64,000 bases of DNA from SLDF01 sp964537925 (GCA_964537925.1 CAZICV010000002.1:62001-126000), one strand, 5' to 3'; counted from the stretch's first letter, positions 36,096 to 44,387 are shown. Notes: generated by a model not told the origin, from the sequence alone. A program made the numbers and translations.

Positions 36096-36446
36096 ATGGA
36101 TCATTCAAGGGTATACAGGATGTCTTTCGCCGGGGTCTACCCGCTGTACATACAAAAGGCCGAGAAAAAGGGCCGTACCAAAGAGGAAGTGGATACCATC
36201 ATCTGCTGGCTGACCGGTTACGACAGGCAGTCGCTGCAGGAGCAGATCGACCGGAAGAGCAGCTTCGAGACCTTTTTTGACCAAGCGCCGCAGATCCACC
36301 CCAATGCTGTAAAGATCACGGGTGTGATATGTGGGTACCGGGTAGAGGACATCGCGGAACCGCTCATGCAAAAGATCCGCTACCTGGATAAGCTGATCGA
36401 TGAGCTGGCGAAGGGAAAGACGATGGAGAAGATACTGAGGCAGTAA
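36096..36446 (+). CDS. DUF2200 family protein
   Basis: This 116-residue protein matches the DUF2200 family over its full length: RMSFAGVYPLYIQKAEKKGRTKEEVDTIICWLTGYD near the start, then FFDQAPQIHPNAVKITGVICGYRVEDIAEPLMQKIRYLDKLIDEL. The function is unknown. Family members occur as single genes next to other small stand-alone proteins, as here. Confidence 0.92.
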   Translation: MDHSRVYRMSFAGVYPLYIQKAEKKGRTKEEVDTIICWLTGYDRQSLQEQIDRKSSFETFFDQAPQIHPNAVKITGVICGYRVEDIAEPLMQKIRYLDKLIDELAKGKTMEKILRQ

Positions 36447-36520
36447 ATGTCTTCGACCGGTAACCGGTCTTCAGCTTGACCTTGACCTGTAGCATCTGTT
36501 TTAAACTAAAAGAACAACGA

Positions 36521-36847
36521 ATGGCTTCCAACCAGAATTTTGTGGACTTTGTCCTCGGACAGATCAGTGATGCGGGAGAGATAACCGCCAGGAAGATGTT
36601 TGGCGAATATGGTATCTACTCCGACGGTAAACTCTTCGGACTGATCTGCGACAACAGGTTATTCATCAAACCGACCGGTGCAGGGCGCGCATTCATAGGC
36701 GATGTAGTGGAAGCGCCGCCTTACGAAGGAGCGAAGCCCAGCTTCCTGGTAGAGGACAAAATAGAAGACAGTGCCTGGCTCAGTGAACTGGTCCGTGTCA
36801 CGGTCCATGAGCTGCCTGCACCAAAGCCGAAAAGCAAAAAGAAATGA
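36521..36847 (+). CDS. TfoX/Sxy N-terminal domain protein
   Basis: The 108-residue protein starts at ATG 36521 (MASNQNFVDFVLGQISDAG). It has the TfoX_N core ITARKMFGEYGIYSDGKLFGLICDNRLFIKPT and a Lys-rich tail (KPKSKKK). It lacks the C-terminal TfoX domain, as is usual in these short forms. Full TfoX/Sxy proteins regulate competence. Single-domain forms have no known function. The 15-codon extension upstream is rejected. Confidence 0.92.
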   Translation: MASNQNFVDFVLGQISDAGEITARKMFGEYGIYSDGKLFGLICDNRLFIKPTGAGRAFIGDVVEAPPYEGAKPSFLVEDKIEDSAWLSELVRVTVHELPAPKPKSKKK

Positions 36848-37105
36848 ACTGGGGGCTGATGCGTCGCTCGTAGTAAGCTCCTGGATGATGCGGAGTGTAT
36901 GATGATCATTCATTCAGCCAGAGACGCGGAGGGCAGCGACTGTAAGATCGTCCTGCCTGGCGACTGCCCGGCTAAGACTCCGCGCAAGATCCTGCCGATG
37001 AGGTATTGACCCGCAAGCAGGGGGGCGGACTACGTATTTTATCGGACCCGCTCAACTTCCGGCAAGAAACTACGGGCTTGTATCGTATAGGTGAAAGCTG
37101 TCTCG

Positions 37106-37468
37106 TTACGCTTGCTTCCCCAGCACGGAACGACGATACCGTATGCCCCAGTCGCCCATGGCCTCGATGATGCTGTTGAAGCTACGGCCCAGTTCCGTCA
37201 GCTCGTATTCTACAGTGACAGGCTTGGTATCGCATACGGTCCGCCGTACGAGATGATTCATCTCCAGGTCCTTTAACTCTTTTGACAGTACTTTGGGGGC
37301 GATATCGTGGATATGGCGTTTCAACTCCATGAACCGCATCTTGCCGGAGTAGAACAGGGCGGCAACAAGCGGGTATTTCCACTTGCCGCTCATGATCTCC
37401 TGTACGTCCCTGACGCCGGTGATGAGTAGCCTGCACTTGGGGGTGAGGTGCCCGGGAGCTTGTTTCAT
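37106..37468 (-). CDS. HxlR-family winged-helix regulator
   Basis: The 120-residue protein starts at ATG 37468 (MKQAPGHLTPKCRLLITGVRDVQEIMSGKWKYPLVAAL). The HxlR/DUF24 core is complete: RFMELKRHIHDIAPKVLSKELKDLEMNHLVRRTVCDTKPVTVEYELTELG. A long frame upstream is only the antisense of the neighbour. It is divergent from an NAD(P)-binding protein at 37584, with two palindromes in the shared region. It probably represses both genes and responds to electrophiles or oxidants, as many HxlR proteins do. Confidence 0.93.
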   Translation of the reverse strand: MKQAPGHLTPKCRLLITGVRDVQEIMSGKWKYPLVAALFYSGKMRFMELKRHIHDIAPKVLSKELKDLEMNHLVRRTVCDTKPVTVEYELTELGRSFNSIIEAMGDWGIRYRRSVLGKQA

Positions 37469-37493
37469 AAGGTCTATTTTGAGACAAAAATAG

Positions 37494-37525
37494 TTACCAG
37501 ATGGTAATTGGTTACCAAAGGGTAA
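37494..37525. promoter_or_regulatory. Tandem HxlR operators
   Basis: Two inverted repeats, TTACCAGATGGTAA (37494-37507) and TTACCAAAGGGTAA (37512-37525), have TTACC/GGTAA half-sites and lie 18 bp centre to centre. They lie 26 nt upstream of the HxlR start and about 60 nt before the divergent gene. They are the most likely binding sites. Confidence 0.72.
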
Positions 37526-37583
37526 TACATATCTGACGGTAAGCTGAGTGCCCGTATCTTGCAGGCAAATCAAATATAAGCAG

Positions 37584-38231
37584 ATGAAAGTAGCAGTTAT
37601 CGGCGCCACGGGTTTCGTAGGCAGCCATATAGTCCGCGAACTGGCGGACAGAGGCATGGATGTACTGGGTATATCGAGAAAAGAGAAGGAGCCGGCCGGG
37701 AGCAACCTGAGATACCTCAGTTGCGATGTCCTGCAGGTCAATGAACTCGCCGATGCCATCAGGGGCTGTGACGTGGTAGTGAGTGCATACAACCCCGGCT
37801 GGGGCAACCCGGATATATACGAGGACTTTCTCAAGGGTTCCAGTGCTATCCAGCAGGCGGTAAAACTGGCCGGTGTAGAGCGTTTTATAGTCATAGGCGG
37901 GGCGGGTAGCCTGTATGTCGCCGAGGGTGTGCAGGCGGTGGATACGGAGGGTTTTCCCCCGGAGATCCGGCCCGGCGCATCGGCTGCAAGGGACTACTTG
38001 AATATCCTCAAGCAGGAAACGGAGTTGGATTGGGCATTCTTCAGTCCGGCTTTCGAAATGCACGCCGGTATTACAACAGGCAGGACGGGCCAGTATCGCC
38101 TGGGTATCGACTACCCGGTGATGAGCGAAGCGGGCAGGAGCATACTGTCCGGAGAAGACCTGGCCGTAGTCATCGCCGATGAGATAGAAACGCCGCGTCA
38201 TCACCGGATGCGGTTCACGGCGGCCTACTGA
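37584..38231 (+). CDS. NAD(P)-binding (NmrA/SDR-a type) oxidoreductase
   Basis: The 215-residue protein starts at ATG 37584 (MKVAVIGATGFVGSHIVREL). The Rossmann motif GATGFVG at residues 7-13 is followed by VVVSAYNPG and FIVIGGAGSLYV, as in YwnB/NmrA-like atypical SDRs. A -7-like box, TATCTTGC (37556-37563), lies 20 nt upstream. It is divergent from an HxlR regulator, a frequent pairing; the regulator probably controls it. The substrate is unknown. Confidence 0.92.
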   Translation: MKVAVIGATGFVGSHIVRELADRGMDVLGISRKEKEPAGSNLRYLSCDVLQVNELADAIRGCDVVVSAYNPGWGNPDIYEDFLKGSSAIQQAVKLAGVERFIVIGGAGSLYVAEGVQAVDTEGFPPEIRPGASAARDYLNILKQETELDWAFFSPAFEMHAGITTGRTGQYRLGIDYPVMSEAGRSILSGEDLAVVIADEIETPRHHRMRFTAAY

Positions 38232-38283
38232 TCGCCGGAGGATTGCAGGCCGGTATGTCCCTTAAGAGAATACAGCTTTGTAC

Positions 38284-38323
38284 AGACGGCTGCCTCAATC
38301 CTGCGGTAGCCGTCTTTTCTTTT
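38284..38323 (+). terminator. Intrinsic terminator after the NAD(P)-binding oxidoreductase gene
   Basis: An 11-bp stem (AGACGGCTGCC with GGTAGCCGTCT, one G-T pair) and a 10-nt loop are followed by TTTTCTTTT, 53 nt after the stop codon. Confidence 0.85.
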
Positions 38324-38425
38324 ACATCTGTGGGTCGGGTCGCAGGCATTCATCCCGGTGAAAACCCGCCTGCCGGGAAGCAAGCTCAGTGAACCTACGG
38401 GCCCTGGTGCGGTTATGCTGAGACG

Positions 38426-39610
38426 ATGAAGCATATATATTGGCTATTGGGATGGCTGATATCCCTGGCTGTACCGGCACGGGGCCAGGTAGATACCGGG
38501 ACATACAGGTTTGCGGAGGATATCGAAGCTGCTCTCCGGCAGGATACGACCGCCTGGAAATACCAGACCGGCGCGGTCAGTTATTCATTCGCCGGTGACT
38601 ATCGCAATGCGCTGATCACCTGGGACGAGGGGATGAATACGCGTATCTATACGCCGACAGGCCGGGACTCTGCTATCCTGGAAGACCATCGCCCGGTGAA
38701 CGCCCAGAGCTATATCCTGGCTCGTGCGGTCCGGGAGCAGATCATCGTGATCAACGAAGCCCACCACAATCCCCGGCACAGGGTGTTCACCGGGAGCCTG
38801 CTAGAGGGCCTGTACGAAAAAGGCTACCGGTACCTGGGCCTGGAAGGCATCTTTGACAGCCTGGTCAATGAGCGCAACTATGCCATCGCGGAAAGTGGCT
38901 ACTATACCCGGGAGCCGGAGTTTGGCAACCTGGTCCGCGAGGCTCGTCGGCTCGGTTTCATTGTATTCGGCTACGAAGCCCCGCCTGGAATAAACGGCAA
39001 GGAAAGAGAGATCGCGCAGGCCAGGAATATACAGCGTTTTATCGATGCCAATCCGCCCGGCAAACTGATCGTACACTGCGGCTTCGACCATGTGTACGAG
39101 GACAAGGTAGCCGGCTGGGAGAAGGCTATGGCAGGCAGGCTCAAAGAGTATACCGGGGTAGATCCTTTTACGGTGGACCAGGTGAGGTATTCGGAGCGGA
39201 GCCGGTCAGATATCAGCCACTATTTCCTGTACGCCACGCAGGAGAAGCAGTCCTTCGTGCTGGTCGATCCGGACAGTACGGTCTTCAACGGCTTCAGCGA
39301 GCCCAGGCAGACGGATATCGCGGTTGTCCATCCGCTGACGGACTACAAAGACGGGCGGCCAGACTGGCTTTCCGATGGACGGACAGAATACAGACTCCCG
39401 GCGGAGAGAAGAAGCAGCTATGCTTACCCCGTGCTGATCCTGGCCTACAGGGCGGGTGAGTACGAGTCCGGCGGCATCCCTGCAGATCTCGCGGAGATTG
39501 GTGCGCAGGAGGACAATAGGCCGCTTTGCCTGCAGAAGGGCGCGTACACGATCGTCGTGCTGGATCGGCACTACAGCGTATCGGATACGTTTGACATCCG
39601 GGTGGAATGA
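38426..39610 (+). CDS. Exported protein, erythromycin-esterase/ChaN-like fold
   Basis: This 394-residue protein has a signal peptide (MKHIYWLLGWLISLAVPARG). The central part has IIVINEAHHNPRHRVFTGSLLEGLYEKGYRYLGLEGIFD and later LIVHCGFDHVYED. The early Glu-His-His motif and late histidine recall the EreA/ChaN/TIKI superfamily of metal- or heme-associated hydrolases. The C-terminal 60 residues form a distinct beta-rich part. A diverged copy of that part alone is found at 42847..43056. The function is unknown; the location is periplasm or cell surface. Confidence 0.75.
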   Translation: MKHIYWLLGWLISLAVPARGQVDTGTYRFAEDIEAALRQDTTAWKYQTGAVSYSFAGDYRNALITWDEGMNTRIYTPTGRDSAILEDHRPVNAQSYILARAVREQIIVINEAHHNPRHRVFTGSLLEGLYEKGYRYLGLEGIFDSLVNERNYAIAESGYYTREPEFGNLVREARRLGFIVFGYEAPPGINGKEREIAQARNIQRFIDANPPGKLIVHCGFDHVYEDKVAGWEKAMAGRLKEYTGVDPFTVDQVRYSERSRSDISHYFLYATQEKQSFVLVDPDSTVFNGFSEPRQTDIAVVHPLTDYKDGRPDWLSDGRTEYRLPAERRSSYAYPVLILAYRAGEYESGGIPADLAEIGAQEDNRPLCLQKGAYTIVVLDRHYSVSDTFDIRVE

Positions 39611-39646
39611 GGCCACCAACACACTGTCCAGCGTTGGATAAGGCCC

Positions 39647-39659
39647 ATCTTATTAAGAT
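39647..39659 (+). repeat. Short intergenic palindrome, copy 5
   Basis: Perfect core ATCTTATTAAGAT with CCC before and ACGAT after, 36 nt upstream of the 39-bp duplicated element. Confidence 0.75.
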
Positions 39660-39695
39660 ACGATATTTCCGGGCAACTCCCGGGCTATTCGCATG

Positions 39696-39734
39696 ATGAG
39701 TAGTCTGAATCGCCGGAAAATCGTAACCTTGTAT
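39696..39734 (+). repeat. 39-bp duplicated promoter-like element, copy A
   Basis: It is identical to 42043-42081 except for one base; the last 33 bp are exact. It contains TAACCTTG (39724-39731), close to the -7 consensus TAnnTTTG, and ends 2 nt before the Crp/Fnr start codon, implying a nearly leaderless transcript. Confidence 0.8.
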
Positions 39735-39736
39735 CC

Positions 39737-40327
39737 ATGACGCCCGGCGAGAAAATAGCGGATTTCCTGAGGCAACGGGTAGACGTGACGCCTGCGGAGG
39801 CCCGGATGTTCAGTGAAGCTTTCCAGGAAAAACGGCTGCGCAAAAAACAGCTCGTTGTACAGCCGGGGTTCACTGCGCGGTACCGCTATTATGTGGTGGA
39901 CGGGGCCTTGCGCTCTTTCATCGTAGACAGTTCGGGGCAGGAGACTACTTTTGCGCTGGCGGTCGAAGACTGGTGGATCACGGATTACAACAGCTATATC
40001 TACCAGCAGCCGGCTACGCTGTTCGTAGAGGCTATAGCAGCCTGCACGGTGCTCTCGCTAAGCTATGAAAGCGAGCAGCAACTCAAATCTGCCGGTCCCC
40101 GGTTTGAGACCTTTTTCAGGATCATCGCCGAGCGCGGCCTTGCCGCCCAGCAGCGTCGGCTGATCACCAATCTCACCCAGTCCGCCGAGGAGCGTTACGA
40201 CAGCTTTGTGAAGCAATACCCCAAGTTCCTGGAACAGGTGCCCCAGTACATCATAGCCTCCTACCTGGGGATGTCTACCGAGTTCCTTTCGCGGATCCGC
40301 AACAACAAGGTCAACCGCAGATCTTGA
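39737..40327 (+). CDS. Crp/Fnr family transcriptional regulator
   Basis: This 196-residue protein has a cNMP-type effector domain (RYRYYVVDGALRSFIVDSSGQETTF) and a C-terminal winged helix (YIIASYLGMSTEFLSRIRNNK). It resembles the protein at 7533..8144 in size and layout. Its start is fused to a 39-bp promoter-like element that is duplicated upstream of arr. An OYE-family reductase follows after 83 nt and may be its target. Confidence 0.92.
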   Translation: MTPGEKIADFLRQRVDVTPAEARMFSEAFQEKRLRKKQLVVQPGFTARYRYYVVDGALRSFIVDSSGQETTFALAVEDWWITDYNSYIYQQPATLFVEAIAACTVLSLSYESEQQLKSAGPRFETFFRIIAERGLAAQQRRLITNLTQSAEERYDSFVKQYPKFLEQVPQYIIASYLGMSTEFLSRIRNNKVNRRS

Positions 40328-40410
40328 CCTGGTTCAACTTTCTTTTTTGACGTAGTTCATTTTTCCCCCTTTCTGCGTGCCGGATCTTTGTATCAACAAA
40401 ATAAGCAAAG

Positions 40411-41472
40411 ATGAACGCACTATTCAGTCCGCTCCGGTTGCGTGAACTGGAGCTGAAAAACAGGATCGCACTCTCGCCTATGCAGCAGTACAGCGCCAGC
40501 CGGGGGCTTCCCAACGAATGGCATATGGTGCACCTCGGCAGCCGTGCCGTAGGCGGCGCCGGGCTCATCATCACCGAGTGTACTGCCATAGCGCCCGAGG
40601 GTATGAATACACTATCCGATACGGCTATCTGGAACGAAGCGCAGGTGGAGGCCTGGCGTCCCATCGTGAGATTCGTACAGCAACAGGGCAGCCGGATCGC
40701 CGTGCAGCTCTGGCATGCCGGAGGGAAGGGGAGCAGCAGGCATCCCAGGGAGGGTATGACGCCGTTGGGCATCGAAGAGGGTGGCTGGATACCGAAAAGC
40801 GCTTCTGCCACACCCATCGGACGGCACCGGCCTGTACAGATGACGATCGCGGAGATCGGCGAAGTGAAGCGGCAGTTTGTCCGGGCGGCGCTTCATGCGG
40901 TAGCGGCCGGTTTTGACGCGGTTGAGCTGCATGCAGCCCACGGCTACCTGCTCCACCAGTTTTACTCAGAACTGGTCAACCGCCGGACAGATGACTACGG
41001 AGGCAGCTTCGAAAACCGGGTCCGGCTGCTCAGGGAGACGGTCCGGGAGGTAAGGGCAGTCATCCCGCAGGGGATGCCGCTGCTGGTCAGGATATCGGCA
41101 GTAGATTACGACGACAGTCCGCACGGGTGGACCCTGGATGACAGCGTGCGTATGGCGCATATCCTCAGATCGGAAGGGGTGGACCTGATCACTGCCTCCG
41201 GCGGTGGGTTCGTACAGGTCGATCCGCACATCGTACAACCCGGCTACCAGGCGCCCCTTGCCGCACGTATCCGCAGAGAGGTATCTGTCGCGACCGGGGC
41301 AGTAGGTATGATCGCGGATGCGCGGCAGGCCGGTGAGATCATAGAGAAGGGAGACGCGGACCTGGCTGTCATCGCACGGGAGCACCTGCGCAATCCCTAC
41401 TTTGCGATCGATGCAGCTATCCGGTTGGGCGTCACACCCGATATCCCCTGGCAATACCGGAGAGCTTATTAA
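40411..41472 (+). CDS. Old Yellow Enzyme family NADH:flavin oxidoreductase (YqjM/NamA-like)
   Basis: This 353-residue FMN-dependent ene-reductase has the start LFSPLRLRELELKNRIALSPMQQYSA. The family signature is DAVELHAAHGYLLHQFYSELVNRRTDDYGGSFENRVRLLRE, and the late FMN-phosphate region is VGMIADARQAGEII. The substrate-binding His is in the HAAHGYL motif. These enzymes reduce activated C=C bonds with NAD(P)H. It follows a Crp/Fnr gene and precedes a DMT-type transporter on the same strand. Confidence 0.94.
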   Translation: MNALFSPLRLRELELKNRIALSPMQQYSASRGLPNEWHMVHLGSRAVGGAGLIITECTAIAPEGMNTLSDTAIWNEAQVEAWRPIVRFVQQQGSRIAVQLWHAGGKGSSRHPREGMTPLGIEEGGWIPKSASATPIGRHRPVQMTIAEIGEVKRQFVRAALHAVAAGFDAVELHAAHGYLLHQFYSELVNRRTDDYGGSFENRVRLLRETVREVRAVIPQGMPLLVRISAVDYDDSPHGWTLDDSVRMAHILRSEGVDLITASGGGFVQVDPHIVQPGYQAPLAARIRREVSVATGAVGMIADARQAGEIIEKGDADLAVIAREHLRNPYFAIDAAIRLGVTPDIPWQYRRAY

Positions 41473-41501
41473 TACAAACTCGTTTTAAATATTCAATCGT
41501 C

Positions 41502-41945
41502 ATGGAAAAAATAACCTGGATCATCCTGGCCCTGCTGGCCGGGTCTTTCCTGCCGGTACAGGCAGGACTCAACAGTAAGTTGGCCAAAGCCGGTGGCAGC
41601 CCTTTGCATGCAGCGATGATCTCGTTTTCGGTCGGTGTGCTGGCGCTGGTAATCTATATTCTGCTGAGCTCCCAGAGCGTGTCGTGGAAAGGACTGAGAG
41701 AAGCGCCGCCCTACGCCTGGATCGGCGGTATGCTGGGTGCATTTTATGTCTCGGTGATCATTTTCTCTTTTCCGCGGATCGGGCCCGGGCTGGCATTCAG
41801 CCTGGTGGTGGCAGGTCAGTTGCTCATATCCCTGCTGATGGAGCATTTCCAGGTGCTGGGCGCACAGCCGCAGCCCATCAGTATCGGCCGGATCGCGGGG
41901 ATGCTGCTGATCGTTGGCGGGGTGGTGCTGATGAAGAAGTTCTGA
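41502..41945 (+). CDS. DMT-superfamily transporter, YdcZ/DUF606 type
   Basis: This 147-residue membrane protein has five likely membrane segments and the DUF606 pattern: WIILALLAGSFLPVQAGLNSKLAKAGGSPLHAAMISF, then AWIGGMLGAFYVSVIIFSFPRIGPGLAFSLVVAGQLLISLLMEHF. The 29-nt gap to the OYE gene suggests one transcript. DUF606 proteins act as half-size small-molecule exporters. The substrate is unknown. Confidence 0.9.
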   Translation: MEKITWIILALLAGSFLPVQAGLNSKLAKAGGSPLHAAMISFSVGVLALVIYILLSSQSVSWKGLREAPPYAWIGGMLGAFYVSVIIFSFPRIGPGLAFSLVVAGQLLISLLMEHFQVLGAQPQPISIGRIAGMLLIVGGVVLMKKF

Positions 41946-41967
41946 GGTTGAATGATGAGTATGGTAC

Positions 41968-41980
41968 TTCTTATTAAGAT
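41968..41980 (+). repeat. Short intergenic palindrome, copy 6 (one mismatch)
   Basis: TTCTTATTAAGAT followed by ACGGAATTTT. The first base differs from the consensus. It lies 62 nt upstream of copy B of the duplicated element. Confidence 0.65.
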
Positions 41981-42042
41981 ACGGAATTTTGTGCCAAATG
42001 CATCGTCCCGAAGGTATCAACTGTTCCGCATGGACCTGGCCA

Positions 42043-42081
42043 ATGAGCAGTCTGAATCGCCGGAAAATCGTAACCTTGTAT
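42043..42081 (+). repeat. 39-bp duplicated promoter-like element, copy B
   Basis: The near-identical partner of 39696-39734, with TAACCTTG at 42071-42078. Here the next gene (arr, 42146) begins 64 nt further on, so it could supply its promoter. Confidence 0.8.
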
Positions 42082-42145
42082 TCCGTACAGGATCAGCGAA
42101 CGATCTGCCGACCCGGAGATATATCCGGGAAATTTTTCAACTATC

Positions 42146-42583
42146 ATGGATACGACTAATACCATCGAAGATGCAGCCGGTGATCAGGACCTGCAGGTAT
42201 ATTACCACGGTACGAAGGCGGACCTGGACCGGGAAGACCTGATCGCGCCGGGCTTCCGGTCGAACTATGGCAGCCGCAGAACTGCCGCTTATGTCTACCT
42301 GACTGCCACGCTTGACGCCGCTGTATGGGGAGCCGAACTGGCACTGGGAGAGGGTCCCGGCAGGATCTATATCGTGGAGCCGACCGGGCCGTTTGAAGAC
42401 GATCCCAATCTCACGGATAAAAAGTTTCCGGGCAACCCGACGAAGTCTTACCGATCACAACATCCGCTGCGGGTCGTCGGCGAGGTGAAGAACTGGCAGG
42501 GTCATTCGCCGGAACAACTCGCCGCTATGAACGCGCATCTGGATCGGCTGAAGCAGTTGGGCATCGAGGCGATCGAGGATTGA
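42146..42583 (+). CDS. arr: NAD+-rifampin ADP-ribosyltransferase
   Basis: This 145-residue Arr enzyme modifies and inactivates rifamycins by ADP-ribosylation. Nearly the whole family sequence is recognisable: VYYHGTKADLDREDLIAPGF (His21), AYVYLTATLDAAVWGAELALGEG (Tyr51), then GRIYIVEPTGPFEDDPNLTD (Asp86) and NPTKSYRSQHPLRVVGEV. The three catalytic residues of M. smegmatis Arr (His19, Tyr49, Asp84) are all matched. It is monocistronic, preceded by copy B of a duplicated promoter-like element and followed by a palindromic repeat. Confidence 0.95.
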   Translation: MDTTNTIEDAAGDQDLQVYYHGTKADLDREDLIAPGFRSNYGSRRTAAYVYLTATLDAAVWGAELALGEGPGRIYIVEPTGPFEDDPNLTDKKFPGNPTKSYRSQHPLRVVGEVKNWQGHSPEQLAAMNAHLDRLKQLGIEAIED

Positions 42584-42635
42584 GCAGAGGGAAGGCTGTC
42601 GTTTGGGAATAGCCGGAGCGGGTTCAATATGCCCC

Positions 42636-42648
42636 ATCTTATTAAGAT
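42636..42648 (+). repeat. Short intergenic palindrome, copy 7
   Basis: Perfect core ATCTTATTAAGAT with CCCC before and ACGG plus a T-run after, between arr and the gene fragment at 42847. Confidence 0.75.
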
Positions 42649-42846
42649 ACGGTTTTTGGGTGACAGAGCCAAAGAAATGGCCGGTTTTGTCGGGTGATAA
42701 AGACTATTTGAAAATAGTGTGCTATAAAAGGACCCAATCCGACGACGGTAATACGCTTCATCAAACTGTTTTGCCGGATTTCCTTAATTTTCGGTGTCAC
42801 ACGGCTGTCGCAGGCGGTGTACCACTAAAATATATACCACTACACG

Positions 42847-43056
42847 ATGAATAATGATCCCGGCATAATAGCCTGGCTGCTGATCCTGGCTTACAGGACG
42901 GGTGAGTACGGGGCCGGTGGTATCTCTGCAGATGTTGTTGAGATCGGCTCCCCTGAGGGCAATACGCCACTTTGCCTGCAGAAGGACGTGTACAAGATCG
43001 TCGTATTGGGACGGGACTATCGCGTGGCGGATACATTTGACATCCGGTTGGAATGA
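42847..43056 (+). pseudogene. Duplicated C-terminal fragment of the 38426..39610 exported protein
   Basis: This 69-residue frame aligns with the last roughly 62 residues of the 38426..39610 protein: LILAYRTGEYGAGGIS against LILAYRAGEYESGGIP, and later PLCLQK and DTFDIRLE against PLCLQK and DTFDIRVE. The N-terminal 330 residues, including the signal peptide, are absent. It could be expressed as a small protein, but looks like the remnant of a partial duplication. Confidence 0.8.
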
Positions 43057-43130
43057 GGTGCCGACCAGAGAAACAGACCTTTTATGTATCGTAGGATATG
43101 GGAGACATCGTCAGTAATGGCTGCTTTTGC

Positions 43131-43247
43131 ATGAAATGGATGATCCCCGTCCTGCTGCTGACCGGGCTGTCTGTATGTAATAAGAGCTTTTTAGTCAATC
43201 GTAATTTGCAGCGCAAAGTCACAAGTCGACAGGCTTTGGATAGGTAG
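43131..43247 (+). pseudogene. Truncated lipoprotein start at the edge of an AT-rich insert
   Basis: A 38-codon frame begins MKWMIPVLLLTGLSVCNKS, a good lipoprotein signal with lipobox Cys16, then runs into AT-rich sequence and stops. The composition change right after the lipobox suggests that an insertion replaced the rest of the gene. The real extent is uncertain because the frame is short. Confidence 0.5.
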
Positions 43248-43373
43248 AAAATTAGCTTGAATAGTCTTTCAGTTAAAAGAACTTGTAACGATTTTTAGTA
43301 GCCTATCATACTAATTGAATGAGCTGTAATTGTATTTGCGTAGTTTTATTATAGGAATAATGACATACAAAAC

Positions 43374-44387
43374 ATGATATTTGATTCGAAGAAAATGCTG
43401 CAAGATCTGAACAAGTTTCGGTCAAAGTTTCAAAGTGACGCAAGGATAAAAGAGTGTTTCCATTATAACAAATCTGATTGCAATGGAAAAATTGTACAAG
43501 CTCATTCACTGCAAAAAAATGGGGTACTGAATATTCTAGAGTCCGAAATAAATGGAAATAATGTAGTATACTCCTTTTTGCATCTAAAACCTCATGGAAT
43601 AGGCTGGTATGGATTCGACCCAATTGGGAAGAAGGTAGCTTCAACCTTTCATGGTTTTTGTGGATATCATGATACAGTGCTATTTAGGAAAATCGAAAAT
43701 GATGGGTTTGATGTTGATAACGACGAACACTGTTTTCTGGTGTCTTATAGATCTTTTGCAAAAGAGTATCATGCGAAAATAGAAACTAGCAGAGGGTATA
43801 GACACAATGAGTTTTTTAATAAATCTGAAAATCATGAAATGCAAGAAGGTTACATTACGGGGACGGATCTTGCAATAAGAGACATGAATGTAACAAAGGG
43901 CAGATTAAATGAAATATTGGAAACAGGATCGTTTGATAAATTAGAGTACTTTACATACTCAATTGATAAGACAATTCCAATTGCAGCAGCATCGGTAATT
44001 ACACCTTCTTTTTCGTTAGATGGTACAGAGCTTAACAAATCCACATCGACAGATGATATTTACCAGAATTTGATTGTAACTGTTCTTCCTACCAGATATG
44101 AAACTCACGTCATATTTGCCTTTTTTCCTGAGGACAATAGATCTGTTAAATATATAAATGATATAGAGCTATTAGGTGATAAAGATCTTGAGAAAATTAT
44201 AACATCTATATTAATTGGTGAAATTGAAAATACTTTTATTGGTCCTAGGTTGTGGGATAGAATGACTCTCAAGGAAAAAAAACATCTTATGGATGAATTG
44301 TTATTAACGATGCCGCAACTGGCGTCAATTAGGTCTAAAATGTTTGTAAGTAAACTCAATTTATTTCATTCAAAATACGCCATCTGA
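43374..44387 (+). CDS. Uncharacterised protein with an N-terminal HNH/zinc-finger-like motif
   Basis: This 337-residue protein is strongly AT-rich compared with its surroundings. Near the N-terminus are ECFHYNKSDCNGKIVQAHSLQKNG (Cys29, Cys36, His44) and then STFHGFCGYHDTVLF. This Cys-Cys-His...Cys-His series with conserved AHS and GFC-HD resembles treble-clef/HNH-like domains in phage-defence proteins. No further domain is recognised. It is the only cargo of an insert lying between a truncated lipoprotein and a rhomboid fragment. A nuclease or defence role is a guess. Confidence 0.68.
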   Translation: MIFDSKKMLQDLNKFRSKFQSDARIKECFHYNKSDCNGKIVQAHSLQKNGVLNILESEINGNNVVYSFLHLKPHGIGWYGFDPIGKKVASTFHGFCGYHDTVLFRKIENDGFDVDNDEHCFLVSYRSFAKEYHAKIETSRGYRHNEFFNKSENHEMQEGYITGTDLAIRDMNVTKGRLNEILETGSFDKLEYFTYSIDKTIPIAAASVITPSFSLDGTELNKSTSTDDIYQNLIVTVLPTRYETHVIFAFFPEDNRSVKYINDIELLGDKDLEKIITSILIGEIENTFIGPRLWDRMTLKEKKHLMDELLLTMPQLASIRSKMFVSKLNLFHSKYAI

